Positions 8,152 to 15,900 are shown, numbered from the stretch's first letter. The stretch: 64,000 nt of DNA from JAUIET01 sp964352475 (GCA_964352475.1 CAYGSL010000004.1:104125-168124), one strand, 5' to 3'. Notes: generated by a model not told the origin, from the letters alone. A program made the numbers and translations.

Positions 8152-8565
8152 ATGGAACAAGTTAGTTACAAACAAGCGCAGCGACGTTATATCCGGATTT
8201 TTTGGCCTGTTATGGCCGTATACATTGTTACCTGCTTTGCAGGGCCTGCATTGATAGCTGTCGTAGACCCGCAACCAACATGGTTTAAACCGGTAATCGC
8301 ATTGTTGACCGCATCACCACTAGCCATTGTTTTCTGGCTATTGCTAAGACACATACGCGAAACTGACGAGTACACTCGTAGTCAAATGGTATCTGCCATA
8401 CTGCCGGCTGCCGCCATCACTCTAGCGTTAACGTCATTCTGGGGATTTATGGAAATCTACGGCGTTGTAATGCTGCCCGAAAGAGTGTCGGCGATGTTCT
8501 TTGTTAGCCCAATCTTCTTCGGCCTTTGGGCTATGATTCATCGCATCAAAAGTGCCCACTCATAG
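8152..8565 (+). CDS. Small four-helix integral membrane protein
   Basis: A 137-residue protein with four hydrophobic segments (roughly residues 15-35, 45-65, 80-100 and 105-130) and short charged loops (RHIRETDEYTRSQ between helices 2 and 3). No catalytic motif is visible. It is translated from a strong AGGAGG site under a strong promoter and its stop codon overlaps the start of the following HTH gene by one base. Membrane-protein plus XRE-regulator pairs of this build are common in bacteria, but their function is not established. Confidence 0.7.
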   Translation: MEQVSYKQAQRRYIRIFWPVMAVYIVTCFAGPALIAVVDPQPTWFKPVIALLTASPLAIVFWLLLRHIRETDEYTRSQMVSAILPAAAITLALTSFWGFMEIYGVVMLPERVSAMFFVSPIFFGLWAMIHRIKSAHS

Positions 8566-8759
8566 TGAAGAACGCTCTAAAAGAGCTACGGAAAGATCGC
8601 GGTTGGAGTCAGGGAGATCTAGCCGATCAACTGGGTGTATCCAGACAATCAGTCAATGCCATTGAAACAGGGCGTTATGACCCGTCGTTACCACTGGCGT
8701 TCAAGATCGCCCGGCTATTTGGCTGCGGTATTGAGGATGTGTTTCAGGAAGACGATTAA
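8565..8759 (+). CDS. Compact XRE-family HTH transcriptional regulator
   Basis: A 64-residue protein that is essentially one Cro/CI helix-turn-helix domain: LKELRKDRGWSQGDLADQLGVSRQSVNAIETGRYDPSLPLAFKI followed by a short acidic tail (IEDVFQEDD). It belongs to the group of tiny regulators encoded with a small membrane protein. The GTG start overlaps the preceding stop by one base, so translation is coupled; an ATG 39 bases upstream would read through the previous gene's C terminus and is rejected. It probably binds the palindrome at its own promoter. Its stop overlaps the convergent trmB stop. Confidence 0.85.
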   Translation: MKNALKELRKDRGWSQGDLADQLGVSRQSVNAIETGRYDPSLPLAFKIARLFGCGIEDVFQEDD

Positions 8760-9460
8760 TCTAACCGGAATATTAAATCCCAGACCCCATGACCAAGCTG
8801 CGTACCGCGACGCTCAAATTTGGTTTCGGGTCGGAATTCCGGTCTTGCAATAAACTGTGATTTTCTAGCGCTGTTTTTCCACTCGGTCTGTTGTTCCAGC
8901 AGCTCCAGACAATACTCTGCGTAGGGCTGCCAATCGGTTGCTATGTGCAGGCTAGCTCCGGACTTGAGCCTTGTGCTCAGTAAATCCAGGAACGACTGTT
9001 GAACAATACGGCGCTTGTGATGGCGCTTCTTCGGCCAAGGGTCCGGGAAATAGAGTTGCAATCGGTCAATGCTTTGAGGGGGAAAGCATTGGTTCAAAAC
9101 CGCTATTGCATCGGCTCGGTATACGCGCAGGTTTGACAAACCATGCTCGCTGGCACCGGCTAGCAGACGCCCCACACCAGGCGTGTGTACCTCTATGCCT
9201 ATAAAGTCTCGCCCAGGATCTGCCAACGCCATTTCCAGCAAGGAGTCACCCATGCCAAAACCGATTTCAACGACCAGTTCCGCTCGTCGGCCAAATAATT
9301 CTTCAGGCGCGATCAAGCCTTGCTCAAGCTCCAGTCCGAATTGCGCCCAGTTAGCCTCCAGCGCTTCAGACTGAGCCGCTGTCATACGGCCGGTACGCAA
9401 TACAAAACTGCGGATGGCGCGGTGATTTTCTGGCTCGTCCTTGTTTTGAGCGGAGGTCAC
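8756..9460 (-). CDS. trmB: tRNA (guanine-N7-)-methyltransferase
   Basis: SAM-dependent enzyme that makes m7G46 in the tRNA variable loop. The sequence shows the family landmarks: IRSFVLRTGRMT near the N terminus, the SAM-site VEIGFGMGDSLLEMA, FIGIEVHTPGVGRLL, the YFPDPWPKKRHHKRRIVQ signature, IATDWQPYAEY and the TKFERRGTQLGHGVWDL substrate loop. Length 234 is typical. The start is GTG. It lies 19 bases downstream of the DUF423 gene on the same strand. The C-terminal end meets the convergent HTH gene. Confidence 0.96.
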   Translation of the reverse strand: MTSAQNKDEPENHRAIRSFVLRTGRMTAAQSEALEANWAQFGLELEQGLIAPEELFGRRAELVVEIGFGMGDSLLEMALADPGRDFIGIEVHTPGVGRLLAGASEHGLSNLRVYRADAIAVLNQCFPPQSIDRLQLYFPDPWPKKRHHKRRIVQQSFLDLLSTRLKSGASLHIATDWQPYAEYCLELLEQQTEWKNSARKSQFIARPEFRPETKFERRGTQLGHGVWDLIFRLD

Positions 9461-9479
9461 GTGCTATCGCTGCCTGAAA

Positions 9480-9863
9480 CTAAGACACTACCGTGAGGCG
9501 ATACGCAGCGTTTGCCAACATCGCCCAGCCGGCAATGAAGCACAAACCACCCAAGGGCGTAACTGGGCCAGGCCAGCGCATATCTGTTAGGGTTAGCAGG
9601 TAGATTGATCCGGAAAACAACACGATGCCGGCAAGAAACAGACGCGCCGCCCAATCGAGAGATGCAACGTCACGAAACTGCAGAAGTAGCACGCCTGTTA
9701 GCACCAGAGCCAAGGCATGGAACATTTGATATTGAACGCCTGTTTGAAAAGCCGCTAGCGATTCCGCAGAAAGACGCGCTTTTAATGCGTGCGCACCAAA
9801 TGCGCCAAATACAACGGCAAAAAGGCCGGACAAACTGCCGGCCATTAGCGCAAATTTTGCCAT
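9480..9863 (-). CDS. DUF423 (YgdD-like) membrane protein
   Basis: A 127-residue protein with four predicted membrane helices and the DUF423 signature: GAFGAHALKARLSAESLAAF then TGVQYQMFHALALVL, and a C-terminal TPLGGLCFIAGWAML. The family is widespread and uncharacterised. A TTG two codons upstream is also possible; the ATG is preferred, with an AGGG about 10 bases before it. It begins 13 bases after the rpoH stop on the same strand, so it may be read from the rpoH transcript. Confidence 0.88.
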   Translation of the reverse strand: MAKFALMAGSLSGLFAVVFGAFGAHALKARLSAESLAAFQTGVQYQMFHALALVLTGVLLLQFRDVASLDWAARLFLAGIVLFSGSIYLLTLTDMRWPGPVTPLGGLCFIAGWAMLANAAYRLTVVS

Positions 9864-9876
9864 GTTCAACAGCCCT

Positions 9877-10749
9877 TTAGGCGACCAGGGCGGTTTTTAC
9901 TTTCTTCATCGCATTTTGTTCGAGCTGACGAATACGCTCAGCGGACACGCCGTACTCTTCGGCGAGTTCGTGCAATGTGGCTTTGCTATCAGCCAACCAG
10001 CGCTTACGTAAAATATCGCTGCTGCGCTCATCCAATTCATTAATAGCTGAATAAAGCTTTTGCTGAGTGCTGGCTTCCCAATCTTCATCTTCCAGACGTT
10101 TGGCAGGGTCTGCGTTACTGTCTTCCAGATAATGAATCGGTGCGTATGCGTTCTCGTCATCAGCGTCAGTCGGCGCATCAAATGTCATATCGCTGGCAGC
10201 AAGCCGGCCTTCCATTTGTTGCACGTCTTTTAATTCAACGCCCAGGTCTTTTGCTACGGCTTTGGCTTCATCATGACTCAACCAGGCCAGCTTTTTCTTG
10301 TTGCTGCGCAAATTGAAAAACAGTTTACGTTGCGCTTTGGTGGTCGCAATTTTAACGATTCGCCAGTTGCGAATCACGTACTCGTGAATCTCGGCTTTTA
10401 TCCAATGCACCGCAAACGACACCAGCCGCACACCTTTCTCGGGATTGAAACGCTTAACTGCCTTCATCAGGCCCACATTGCCTTCCTGAATAAGATCGGC
10501 TTGCGCCAAGCCATAACCGCTGTAGCTTTTTGCAATGTGCACCACAAAGCGCAGGTGAGAAATAACCAGTTCGCGAGCTGCTTCCAGATCTTCCTGGTAA
10601 TAGTAGGCTTCAGCCAATTCCTGCTCACGCTCACGGCTTAAAACAGGTATTGAACCAATCGATTGAATGTACGCACCCAGATTGGCACCGGGCACCAACA
10701 TTGGCGCAGGTATCATGCTGTTTTGCGAGGTTTCCATCAGTTGTCCCAT
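9877..10749 (-). CDS. rpoH: RNA polymerase heat-shock sigma factor sigma-32
   Basis: Directs RNA polymerase to heat-shock promoters. Region 2 is intact (HLRFVVHIAKSYSGYGLAQADLIQEGNVGLMKAVKRF), the sigma-32-specific RpoH box QRKLFFNLR is at residues 140-148, and region 4 ends with EEYGVSAERIRQLEQNAMKKVK. The 290-residue length is normal. The start has AGGA 8 bases upstream. It ends the ftsY-ftsE-ftsX-rpoH order conserved in gammaproteobacteria, but a 168-base gap before it contains several regulatory signals, including a CIRCE operator, so it is likely transcribed on its own as well. Confidence 0.97.
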   Translation of the reverse strand: MGQLMETSQNSMIPAPMLVPGANLGAYIQSIGSIPVLSREREQELAEAYYYQEDLEAARELVISHLRFVVHIAKSYSGYGLAQADLIQEGNVGLMKAVKRFNPEKGVRLVSFAVHWIKAEIHEYVIRNWRIVKIATTKAQRKLFFNLRSNKKKLAWLSHDEAKAVAKDLGVELKDVQQMEGRLAASDMTFDAPTDADDENAYAPIHYLEDSNADPAKRLEDEDWEASTQQKLYSAINELDERSSDILRKRWLADSKATLHELAEEYGVSAERIRQLEQNAMKKVKTALVA

Positions 10750-10773
10750 CGGTGTATTCCTATGTGTTCTATT

Positions 10774-10800
10774 CTAGCACTCCTGACATTAGAGTGCTAA
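10774..10800. promoter_or_regulatory. CIRCE element (HrcA operator) in the rpoH leader
   Basis: Read on the plus strand, CTAGCACTC (10774-10782), nine bases, then GAGTGCTAA (10792-10800). The established CIRCE consensus is TTAGCACTC-N9-GAGTGCTAA, so 17 of 18 arm positions match and the spacer is exact. It lies 25-51 bases upstream of the rpoH ATG. HrcA bound here would repress rpoH at normal temperature. hrcA itself is not in the window. Confidence 0.87.
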
Positions 10801-10815
10801 TTTGGAAAAAGTTCC
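10788..10815 (-). promoter_or_regulatory. rpoH: Candidate sigma-E-type promoter for rpoH overlapping CIRCE
   Basis: On the minus strand GGAACTT (10815-10809), a 15-base spacer and TCTAAT (10793-10788) match the sigma-E pattern GGAACTT-N15/16-TCnnA. In E. coli one rpoH promoter (P3) is sigma-E dependent, which gives precedent. The -10 and the expected start near 10781 fall inside the CIRCE palindrome, leaving a leader of about 32 bases. Confidence 0.5.
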
Positions 10816-10848
10816 CTAAGCTCTTAATATTTAACGGATTAATCGCTA

Positions 10849-10875
10849 TTTTGGGGCAAATAGCTGGATTTCAAG
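10849..10875 (-). promoter_or_regulatory. Possible sigma-32-like promoter upstream of rpoH
   Basis: On the minus strand CCCTTGAAA is followed 13 bases after CTTGAA by CCCCAAAAT. The sigma-32 consensus is CTTGAAA with CCCCATnT about 13 bases on, so the -35 is excellent and the -10 partial. If active it would give rpoH positive feedback. This is a weak, eye-based match. Confidence 0.33.
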
Positions 10876-10917
10876 GGCATAATTCAAAGGAAGTGTTAAT
10901 TGCTTAATAAATAACCA

Positions 10918-11898
10918 TTATTCGGGCTCAACGCCTCTCAAATGCCGGTATACAGCCAGCCAGGCACCAACTACACCCAGCATGGAAGCAATGAGAATCA
11001 GCAAAATTACATCCAGTATGCCAGGACCCAATAGCCCGAATTCACCACCGTAAGCCACGCTCAATGCCTGTAACGGTGGTTGAATCCAGTAGTAAACGGC
11101 GCTCAATATCAGCATGCAGCTCACGCCACCGCCAAGGCCGAACAAAAAGCCGTAGTAAATAAACGGCCGTTGCACATAGGCATTGGTACCGCCAGTGAGC
11201 TTAACGATGAGGATCTCGGCACGCCGATTTTCAATATTCAGGCGTATTGTGTTGCCAATAATCAGCACAATGGCCACCGACAGCAATATCGACAACGCCC
11301 AGGCCAGTCGCTCCAGCAATTGCATCAATTGGTACAGGCGCTCCAGCCATTGCTGGTCAAGTTGCGCCTCGTCCACTAGCTCAAGCTCCGACAGCTCTTG
11401 CTGTAGAGCCTGGCTTTGGGCCGGCAATTGATCTGAGGTTGCCAGAATGACCGCTATAGAGGCAGGTATCGGGTTCTCATCAAATCCGTCGGTAATACCA
11501 ACCATGCCAGAGCGCAGCTCGAATTCCTGCAAGGCCTGCTCGCTGGAAAGATACTCAGCCGATTGTATTGCCTCGCGCTTGCCAAGCTCAGCGGCCAGGG
11601 CTTTGCCCGCATCAATCGATGTGCTTGGTGACAGGTACAGAGATATTTGCGCACTGCCCTGCCAGTCTTCCCGCAGACTCTCCGCATTGCTCAGTAACAC
11701 ATACAAGCCACTAGGCAACGACAAGGCAACGCCAACTAGCAGCCAGGTAAGCAGCGTGCTCACTGGCGTGGACCACAAGCGCCGCCAGCTTTCGGTAAAC
11801 GTGAGCCAGTGGTGCAAATAGTACGATCGCAGCTGCTCGCGAAATCCGGTGCTGCTTTGGCTGGCACCTCGGCGCGCCGCATCAGCCAAGAGAGTCAC
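10918..11898 (-). CDS. ftsX: Cell-division ABC transporter-like permease FtsX
   Basis: Inner-membrane partner of FtsE that relays ATP hydrolysis to periplasmic amidase activators at the septum. Visible are TM1 (VSTLLTWLLVGVALSLPSG), a periplasmic domain (SAQISLYLSPSTS to LVDEAQLDQQWLERLYQL) and three C-terminal TM helices of the FtsX/MacB type, ending VYRHLRGVEPE as in other FtsX proteins. The GTG at 11898 overlaps the ftsE stop by 17 bases and gives 326 residues, close to Pseudomonas FtsX. A TTG 63 bases further upstream is the alternative and would overlap ftsE by 80 bases. Confidence 0.9.
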   Translation of the reverse strand: MTLLADAARRGASQSSTGFREQLRSYYLHHWLTFTESWRRLWSTPVSTLLTWLLVGVALSLPSGLYVLLSNAESLREDWQGSAQISLYLSPSTSIDAGKALAAELGKREAIQSAEYLSSEQALQEFELRSGMVGITDGFDENPIPASIAVILATSDQLPAQSQALQQELSELELVDEAQLDQQWLERLYQLMQLLERLAWALSILLSVAIVLIIGNTIRLNIENRRAEILIVKLTGGTNAYVQRPFIYYGFLFGLGGGVSCMLILSAVYYWIQPPLQALSVAYGGEFGLLGPGILDVILLILIASMLGVVGAWLAVYRHLRGVEPE

Positions 11899-12607
11899 CG
11901 TGTGTCTCGACTGGCTCACTGAACTGCGTGTCAGCAACCCGACTGACTTCCGTATTCTCAAACAGACGGCCCTGCTGCAGGGTGACAGTTCGATGCTGCA
12001 ACCTGGCGATTAACGCTAGATCATGTGACGCAATCAGAGTGGTTACCCCCACCTGGCTGAATTGCTGAAAGATGTCCATCACGTCGGCCGAAAGCGCCGG
12101 GTCCAGGTTTCCTGTTGGCTCGTCTGCCAACAGAATTTTCGGGCGATTAACCACCGCCCTGGCGATGCCTACACGCTGTTGCTCACCACCAGACAAATTC
12201 TGTGGTGAATGCTTCATGGTGTTTTCAAGACCGACTTTGGCCAGAGCCGCTCTGACTCGACGCTCAATATCACGCCGCTCAAAGCCGGCAATTTCCAATG
12301 GTAAGGCCACGTTATCAAACACTGAACGATCCAGCAGCAACTGATGGTTCTGGAAAACCACGCCTATCTGGCGACGCAGATAAGGAATGCCACTGCGCGA
12401 AAACGTATTCAGGTTTTGCCCGGCGACAGACACTTCGCCTGAACTCGCCCGCTCCATTAACATAATCAGTTTCAACAAGGTGCTTTTACCTGCGCCGGAG
12501 CGCCCGGTAAGAAACACCATTTCTCCGCGATCAATTTCAACACTCACGTCGGCAAGGGCTTGATGCCCATTCGGGTATTGCTTGCTAACACGGTCGAAAA
12601 CGATCAT
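11882..12607 (-). CDS. ftsE: Cell-division ATP-binding protein FtsE
   Basis: ABC ATPase that works with FtsX at the divisome. Walker A is LTGRSGAGKSTLLKL (about 33-47), the Q-loop VVFQNHQLL follows, then the signature LSGGEQQRVGIARAVVNRP, Walker B ILLADEPTGNLDP and the switch histidine in LIASHDLALI. It is 241 residues, about 20 longer than E. coli FtsE: the extra C-terminal tail (EVSRVADTQFSEPVETHGDSLG region) is encoded partly over the start of ftsX. It starts 9 bases after the ftsY stop. Confidence 0.96.
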   Translation of the reverse strand: MIVFDRVSKQYPNGHQALADVSVEIDRGEMVFLTGRSGAGKSTLLKLIMLMERASSGEVSVAGQNLNTFSRSGIPYLRRQIGVVFQNHQLLLDRSVFDNVALPLEIAGFERRDIERRVRAALAKVGLENTMKHSPQNLSGGEQQRVGIARAVVNRPKILLADEPTGNLDPALSADVMDIFQQFSQVGVTTLIASHDLALIARLQHRTVTLQQGRLFENTEVSRVADTQFSEPVETHGDSLG

Positions 12608-12616
12608 CTATTTAAG

Positions 12617-13738
12617 TTAACTATCCAGGGAATGACCGGCAAACAATGCGGATACAAATTCATCGGCATGAAACACACGCAGGTCATCGGCTTGCTCACC
12701 AACACCAATATAACGAATCGGTAGATCCAGCTGCTTGCCGATCGCAAAAATGATGCCGCCTTTGGCGGTACCGTCCAACTTGGTCAGCGTTAATCCGGTG
12801 ACGCCCACGTCTTCCTGAAAATATTTAGCCTGACTGAGTGCGTTCTGGCCTGTACCTGCGTCGAGCACCAACATGACTTCGTGTGGCGCCTCAGGATCAA
12901 TTTTTTTCAGCACACGCACGACCTTTTTAAGTTCATCCATTAGCTGGCTTTTGTTATGCAAGCGACCCGCTGTATCAGCCAGTAACACGTCTATATTGCG
13001 CGCCTTGGCAGCTTCCAAAGCGTCAAACAATACGGATGCGCTGTCAGCGCCGGTGTGCTGGGCAACCACCGGCACGTCGTTTCGCTCCCCCCACACCTGC
13101 AGTTGTTCAACGGCTGCTGCCCGGAAAGTATCCCCTGCGGCCAGCATTACTGACTTGCCTTCGCTTTGAAACCGTTTGGCGAGTTTGCCTATGGTCGTGG
13201 TTTTACCAACACCATTCACACCAACCATCAAAATAACGAAAGGCGACTTGCTGGCGTCAATTTCAAGCGGCGCTTCCTGCGACGTCAGCAAACCCCGTAA
13301 TTCACTTTGCAAGGCTTCCAGCAGGGCATCGGGATCATCAACTTCTTTGCGGCGCACACTGCGGGTAAGGTTTTCGACGATCTCGGCGGTGGCTTCCATG
13401 CCAAGATCCGCGGTTATCAAAAGTGTTTCCAGCTCTTCCAGCAAGTCATCGTCAATTTCCTTTTTGCCAAGCAGCAGCTCGCCAACACCATCGGTGAATG
13501 TAGAGCCGGTTTTACGCAAGCCTCGCGACAGGCGTGCAAACAAACCTGGCTTGTCACCGCCGCCATCGTCACTTGCGGTGACTTCAAGCTCCGCAGCTGG
13601 CTCAGACTTCGCAACTGCCTGAGCCTCCGCTTCTTGAATCGCCGACTCTGTCTGCGCACTGGTTTGTGCGTCTGACTCTTCGCCGTCCTTAGATTTCTTG
13701 CTAAACCATCCCATTGACACTGCCGATTTTGAATTCAT
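12617..13738 (-). CDS. ftsY: Signal recognition particle receptor FtsY
   Basis: SRP receptor GTPase that docks ribosome-nascent chain complexes at the membrane. The N-terminal quarter is an acidic, low-complexity A domain (many E, D, A, Q), followed by the N domain and the G domain with G1 VGVNGVGKTTTIGKL, DTFRAAAVEQL, G3 DTAGRLHNKSQLMDEL and TKLDGTAKGG; it ends with RYIGVGEQADDLRVF. The second ATG (MGWFSKK, eight codons in) is an equally good start, since neither has a convincing ribosome site. The gene diverges from rsmD with only 60 bases between them. Confidence 0.95.
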   Translation of the reverse strand: MNSKSAVSMGWFSKKSKDGEESDAQTSAQTESAIQEAEAQAVAKSEPAAELEVTASDDGGGDKPGLFARLSRGLRKTGSTFTDGVGELLLGKKEIDDDLLEELETLLITADLGMEATAEIVENLTRSVRRKEVDDPDALLEALQSELRGLLTSQEAPLEIDASKSPFVILMVGVNGVGKTTTIGKLAKRFQSEGKSVMLAAGDTFRAAAVEQLQVWGERNDVPVVAQHTGADSASVLFDALEAAKARNIDVLLADTAGRLHNKSQLMDELKKVVRVLKKIDPEAPHEVMLVLDAGTGQNALSQAKYFQEDVGVTGLTLTKLDGTAKGGIIFAIGKQLDLPIRYIGVGEQADDLRVFHADEFVSALFAGHSLDS

Positions 13739-13798
13739 GGAAGCGACTGTTTACACTGCTTAGCTTCCTAGCACACATCCCACCGAATAGTAGGCCGC

Positions 13799-14407
13799 AT
13801 GAACCGCAAAGCAGGCAACAATGCAAACAACACCGTGCGCATTATCGGTGGTCGTTGGCGGCGGCGTAAACTGGAATTTCCACCAATAGAGGGCTTGCGG
13901 CCAACACCAGACAGAGTTCGGGAAACAGTTTTCAATTGGCTGCAACCGGAATTAGCCGGCGCACGTGTTCTGGATGCGTACTGTGGTAGCGGTGTACTGG
14001 GCCTGGAAAGTCTGTCGCGTGGGGCCGGTGAAGCCACTTTCATCGACAGTTCCTCCCGGGTGTGCCGGCAACTCAAACAGCATCTGGATATGCTGGAAGC
14101 CGACAATGCGATTATCCACACACAAGCAGTCCTGAACTGGATCAAACAAGCAGCCAGCCAGAGCACATCGTTTGACGTTATATTTATTGACCCTCCATAC
14201 AATTCAGACCTGCTACAAGCCAGTATTGACGCCATATTGGCCGCTGGTTTACTTGCTAGCCATGGTCTTTTGTATACAGAGTTTGAGCTTGATAGTGAGC
14301 CCTTACTACCTGGCGAGCTAGCCGTTTTCAAAACGCTGAACGCGGGAAACAACCGTTATCTGCTCGCCCGGCTGCTGCCCGGAGATGCGAATCTGAGCAG
14401 CTCCTAG
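13799..14407 (+). CDS. rsmD: 16S rRNA (guanine-966-N2)-methyltransferase
   Basis: SAM-dependent enzyme that methylates G966 of 16S rRNA in the assembled 30S subunit. RIIGGRWRRRKL near the start and LRPTPDRVRETVFNWL are family signatures. The SAM loop is LDAYCGSGVLGLESLSRGA, in which YC replaces the more usual FA. The catalytic DPPY motif is at about residues 133-136 (FIDPPYNSDLL). Length 202. The ftsY/rsmD divergence is conserved across many gammaproteobacteria. Confidence 0.94.
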   Translation: MNRKAGNNANNTVRIIGGRWRRRKLEFPPIEGLRPTPDRVRETVFNWLQPELAGARVLDAYCGSGVLGLESLSRGAGEATFIDSSSRVCRQLKQHLDMLEADNAIIHTQAVLNWIKQAASQSTSFDVIFIDPPYNSDLLQASIDAILAAGLLASHGLLYTEFELDSEPLLPGELAVFKTLNAGNNRYLLARLLPGDANLSSS

Positions 14408-14453
14408 GCCCCACGCCGGCATATGACATTACGGTTGCCGTCCCGGACTGCGA

Positions 14454-14476
14454 AAATCATCTCTTCGGTGTATACT
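14454..14476 (+). promoter_or_regulatory. Candidate -10 region of the coaD promoter
   Basis: TATACT at 14471-14476 lies about 40 bases before coaD and matches the -10 consensus in five of six positions. No good -35 hexamer is found 16-18 bases upstream, so this is only a suggestion for the promoter of coaD. The rest of the 104-base gap after rsmD shows nothing else clear. Confidence 0.3.
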
Positions 14477-14511
14477 GCGCGCCCCGCAAAACGGCGACCA
14501 TAGGACCTTGC

Positions 14512-14985
14512 ATGCGCACAGTACTCTACCCGGGCACATTCGACCCTATCACAATCGGACACATAGACCTGGTGCACAGGGCAGTAAAAATGTTTGACCG
14601 GGTGATTATCGCAATCGCCAGTAGCGAGAAAAAAGGGCCTTTGTTCTCGCTGGAAAAGCGCGTAGAGCTTGCCCGCGAGGCCTGCAAAGGCATAGATGGC
14701 GTTGAAGTGGAAGGCTTTAATGTTTTGGTTTCCACACTGGCCAAAAACCGTAATGCGGTGGTGTTACGCGGCTTACGCGCGGTGTCTGACTTCGAATATG
14801 AATTTCAGCTGGCCAATATGAATCGCGCCATTGATCCAAACTTTGAAACCGTGTTCCTCACACCTTCTGACCACTTGTCGTATATATCCTCGTCTTTGGT
14901 CAGGGAAATTGCCTCGTTGGACGGTGATGTCAGCAAGTTTGTACCTAAAGTCGTCAATGATGCGCTGAAGGAACATTTTTCCTGA
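14512..14985 (+). CDS. coaD: Phosphopantetheine adenylyltransferase
   Basis: Transfers AMP to 4'-phosphopantetheine in the penultimate step of coenzyme A synthesis. The nucleotidyltransferase signature is YPGTFDPITIGHIDLV, with T9 and H17 of the T/HxGH pattern, and the C-terminal YISSSLVREIA is the second ATP-binding motif. K42-region residues and GLRAVSDFEYEFQLANMNR are typical. Length 157 is standard. Together with coaBC 4 kb away it covers much of CoA assembly. It is convergent with mutM. Confidence 0.97.
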   Translation: MRTVLYPGTFDPITIGHIDLVHRAVKMFDRVIIAIASSEKKGPLFSLEKRVELAREACKGIDGVEVEGFNVLVSTLAKNRNAVVLRGLRAVSDFEYEFQLANMNRAIDPNFETVFLTPSDHLSYISSSLVREIASLDGDVSKFVPKVVNDALKEHFS

Positions 14986-14995
14986 GACCTGCCTT

Positions 14996-15030
14996 TTAGC
15001 GTTGGCACTTTCTCCTTAGCGTTGGCACTT
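14996..15030. repeat. Short tandem duplication at the mutM 3' end
   Basis: The 15-mer TTAGCGTTGGCACTT occurs at 14996-15010 and again at 15016-15030, a 20-base period. The second copy contains the mutM stop codon and last four codons, so the first is a duplicate of the gene's end just beyond it. Probably a local slippage duplication. Confidence 0.6.
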
Positions 15031-15828
15031 GGGGCAATACACAGTAGCTCGCTGCCCCAGCCTTAGCCCTTTCATTGGCGTGCTACAAACGCTGCAGGCC
15101 TCGCCCTCACGGCCGTACGCTTGCAGCGACAAGCTAAAATAACCCGCGTCACCGGTGCCTCCAACAAAGTCTCTTAGCGTGGTGCCACCCTGATCTATCG
15201 CTTCCGCAAGTACCGCCCGAATTGCCTGCTCAAGGCGCTCATAACGCGCCAATGACACTTTTCCAGCCGCTCGCTTGGGCGATATCCCTGCTCGAAACAA
15301 GGCCTCAGTCGCATAGATGTTACCCACACCCACCACTACGTGGTTATCCATAATAAAATTCTTGATGGCAAGCGATCGCCCCCTGGAGCGGTCAAACAGG
15401 TATTTTGCACTTAAGTCTTCCGAGAGTGGCTCTGGACCCAGTTCATGCAGCAAAGTATGCGAACCGTGATCGGGCAGCCAGTGGATTGAGCCGAAGCGGC
15501 GCGGGTCGCGAAAGCGCATAAGCAGGCCATTATCAAAGGCCAGCTCAAAGTGGTCGTGCTTGCCAATCTCGGCACCCGGTTCCACCAGGCGCAAGCTACC
15601 TGACATGCCCAAATGAATCATCAGCTGACCGGCTTCGAAGTCAAACAGCAGATATTTCGCTCTCCGGTCCAGCTGACGCAAAGTTAATCCACTCAGACGT
15701 TGTTCCAGGCCCGGTTCAACGGGCCAACGCATGCGCCGCTCGCGCACAATGGCGCTTTCAACGCGTGCGCCCACTACATGAGGTGCAAGTCCTCGGCGGG
15801 TGGTTTCAACTTCGGGCAGTTCAGGCAC
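15016..15828 (-). CDS. mutM: Formamidopyrimidine-DNA glycosylase
   Basis: Bifunctional glycosylase/AP lyase that excises 8-oxoguanine and formamidopyrimidines. The mature N terminus PELPEVETTRRGL supplies the catalytic proline and E3 (counting Met). The FDFEAGQLMIHLGMSGSLR strand region, the helix-two-turn-helix NIYATEALFRAGISPKR and the C-terminal zinc finger (CSVC...CPKC) are intact. Length 270 is normal. It lies downstream of rpmB-rpmG on the same strand, as in E. coli, but a strong terminator separates them. Confidence 0.97.
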   Translation of the reverse strand: MPELPEVETTRRGLAPHVVGARVESAIVRERRMRWPVEPGLEQRLSGLTLRQLDRRAKYLLFDFEAGQLMIHLGMSGSLRLVEPGAEIGKHDHFELAFDNGLLMRFRDPRRFGSIHWLPDHGSHTLLHELGPEPLSEDLSAKYLFDRSRGRSLAIKNFIMDNHVVVGVGNIYATEALFRAGISPKRAAGKVSLARYERLEQAIRAVLAEAIDQGGTTLRDFVGGTGDAGYFSLSLQAYGREGEACSVCSTPMKGLRLGQRATVYCPKCQR

Positions 15829-15851
15829 TGTTTTGCTTGCTCCAGTTACGC

Positions 15852-15875
15852 AAAACCCGGCGAAAGCCGGGTTTT
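15852..15875. terminator. Bidirectional-looking intrinsic terminator after rpmG
   Basis: AAAACCCGGC-GAAA-GCCGGGTTTT is a perfect 10-base-pair stem with a four-base loop and A/T flanks on both sides. It lies about 25 bases beyond the rpmG stop and upstream of mutM, so it would end rpmB-rpmG transcripts on the minus strand; the symmetric A/T tracts could also serve the plus strand. Confidence 0.85.
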
Positions 15876-15900
15876 GGTCATGTGTTTGCTGGCTGAAAGG

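Noticed and set aside
13768..14352. A 194-codon frame antisense to rsmD
   Set aside because: Opposite a conserved methyltransferase gene; composition (Ser/Arg/Cys-rich) is typical of antisense artefacts.
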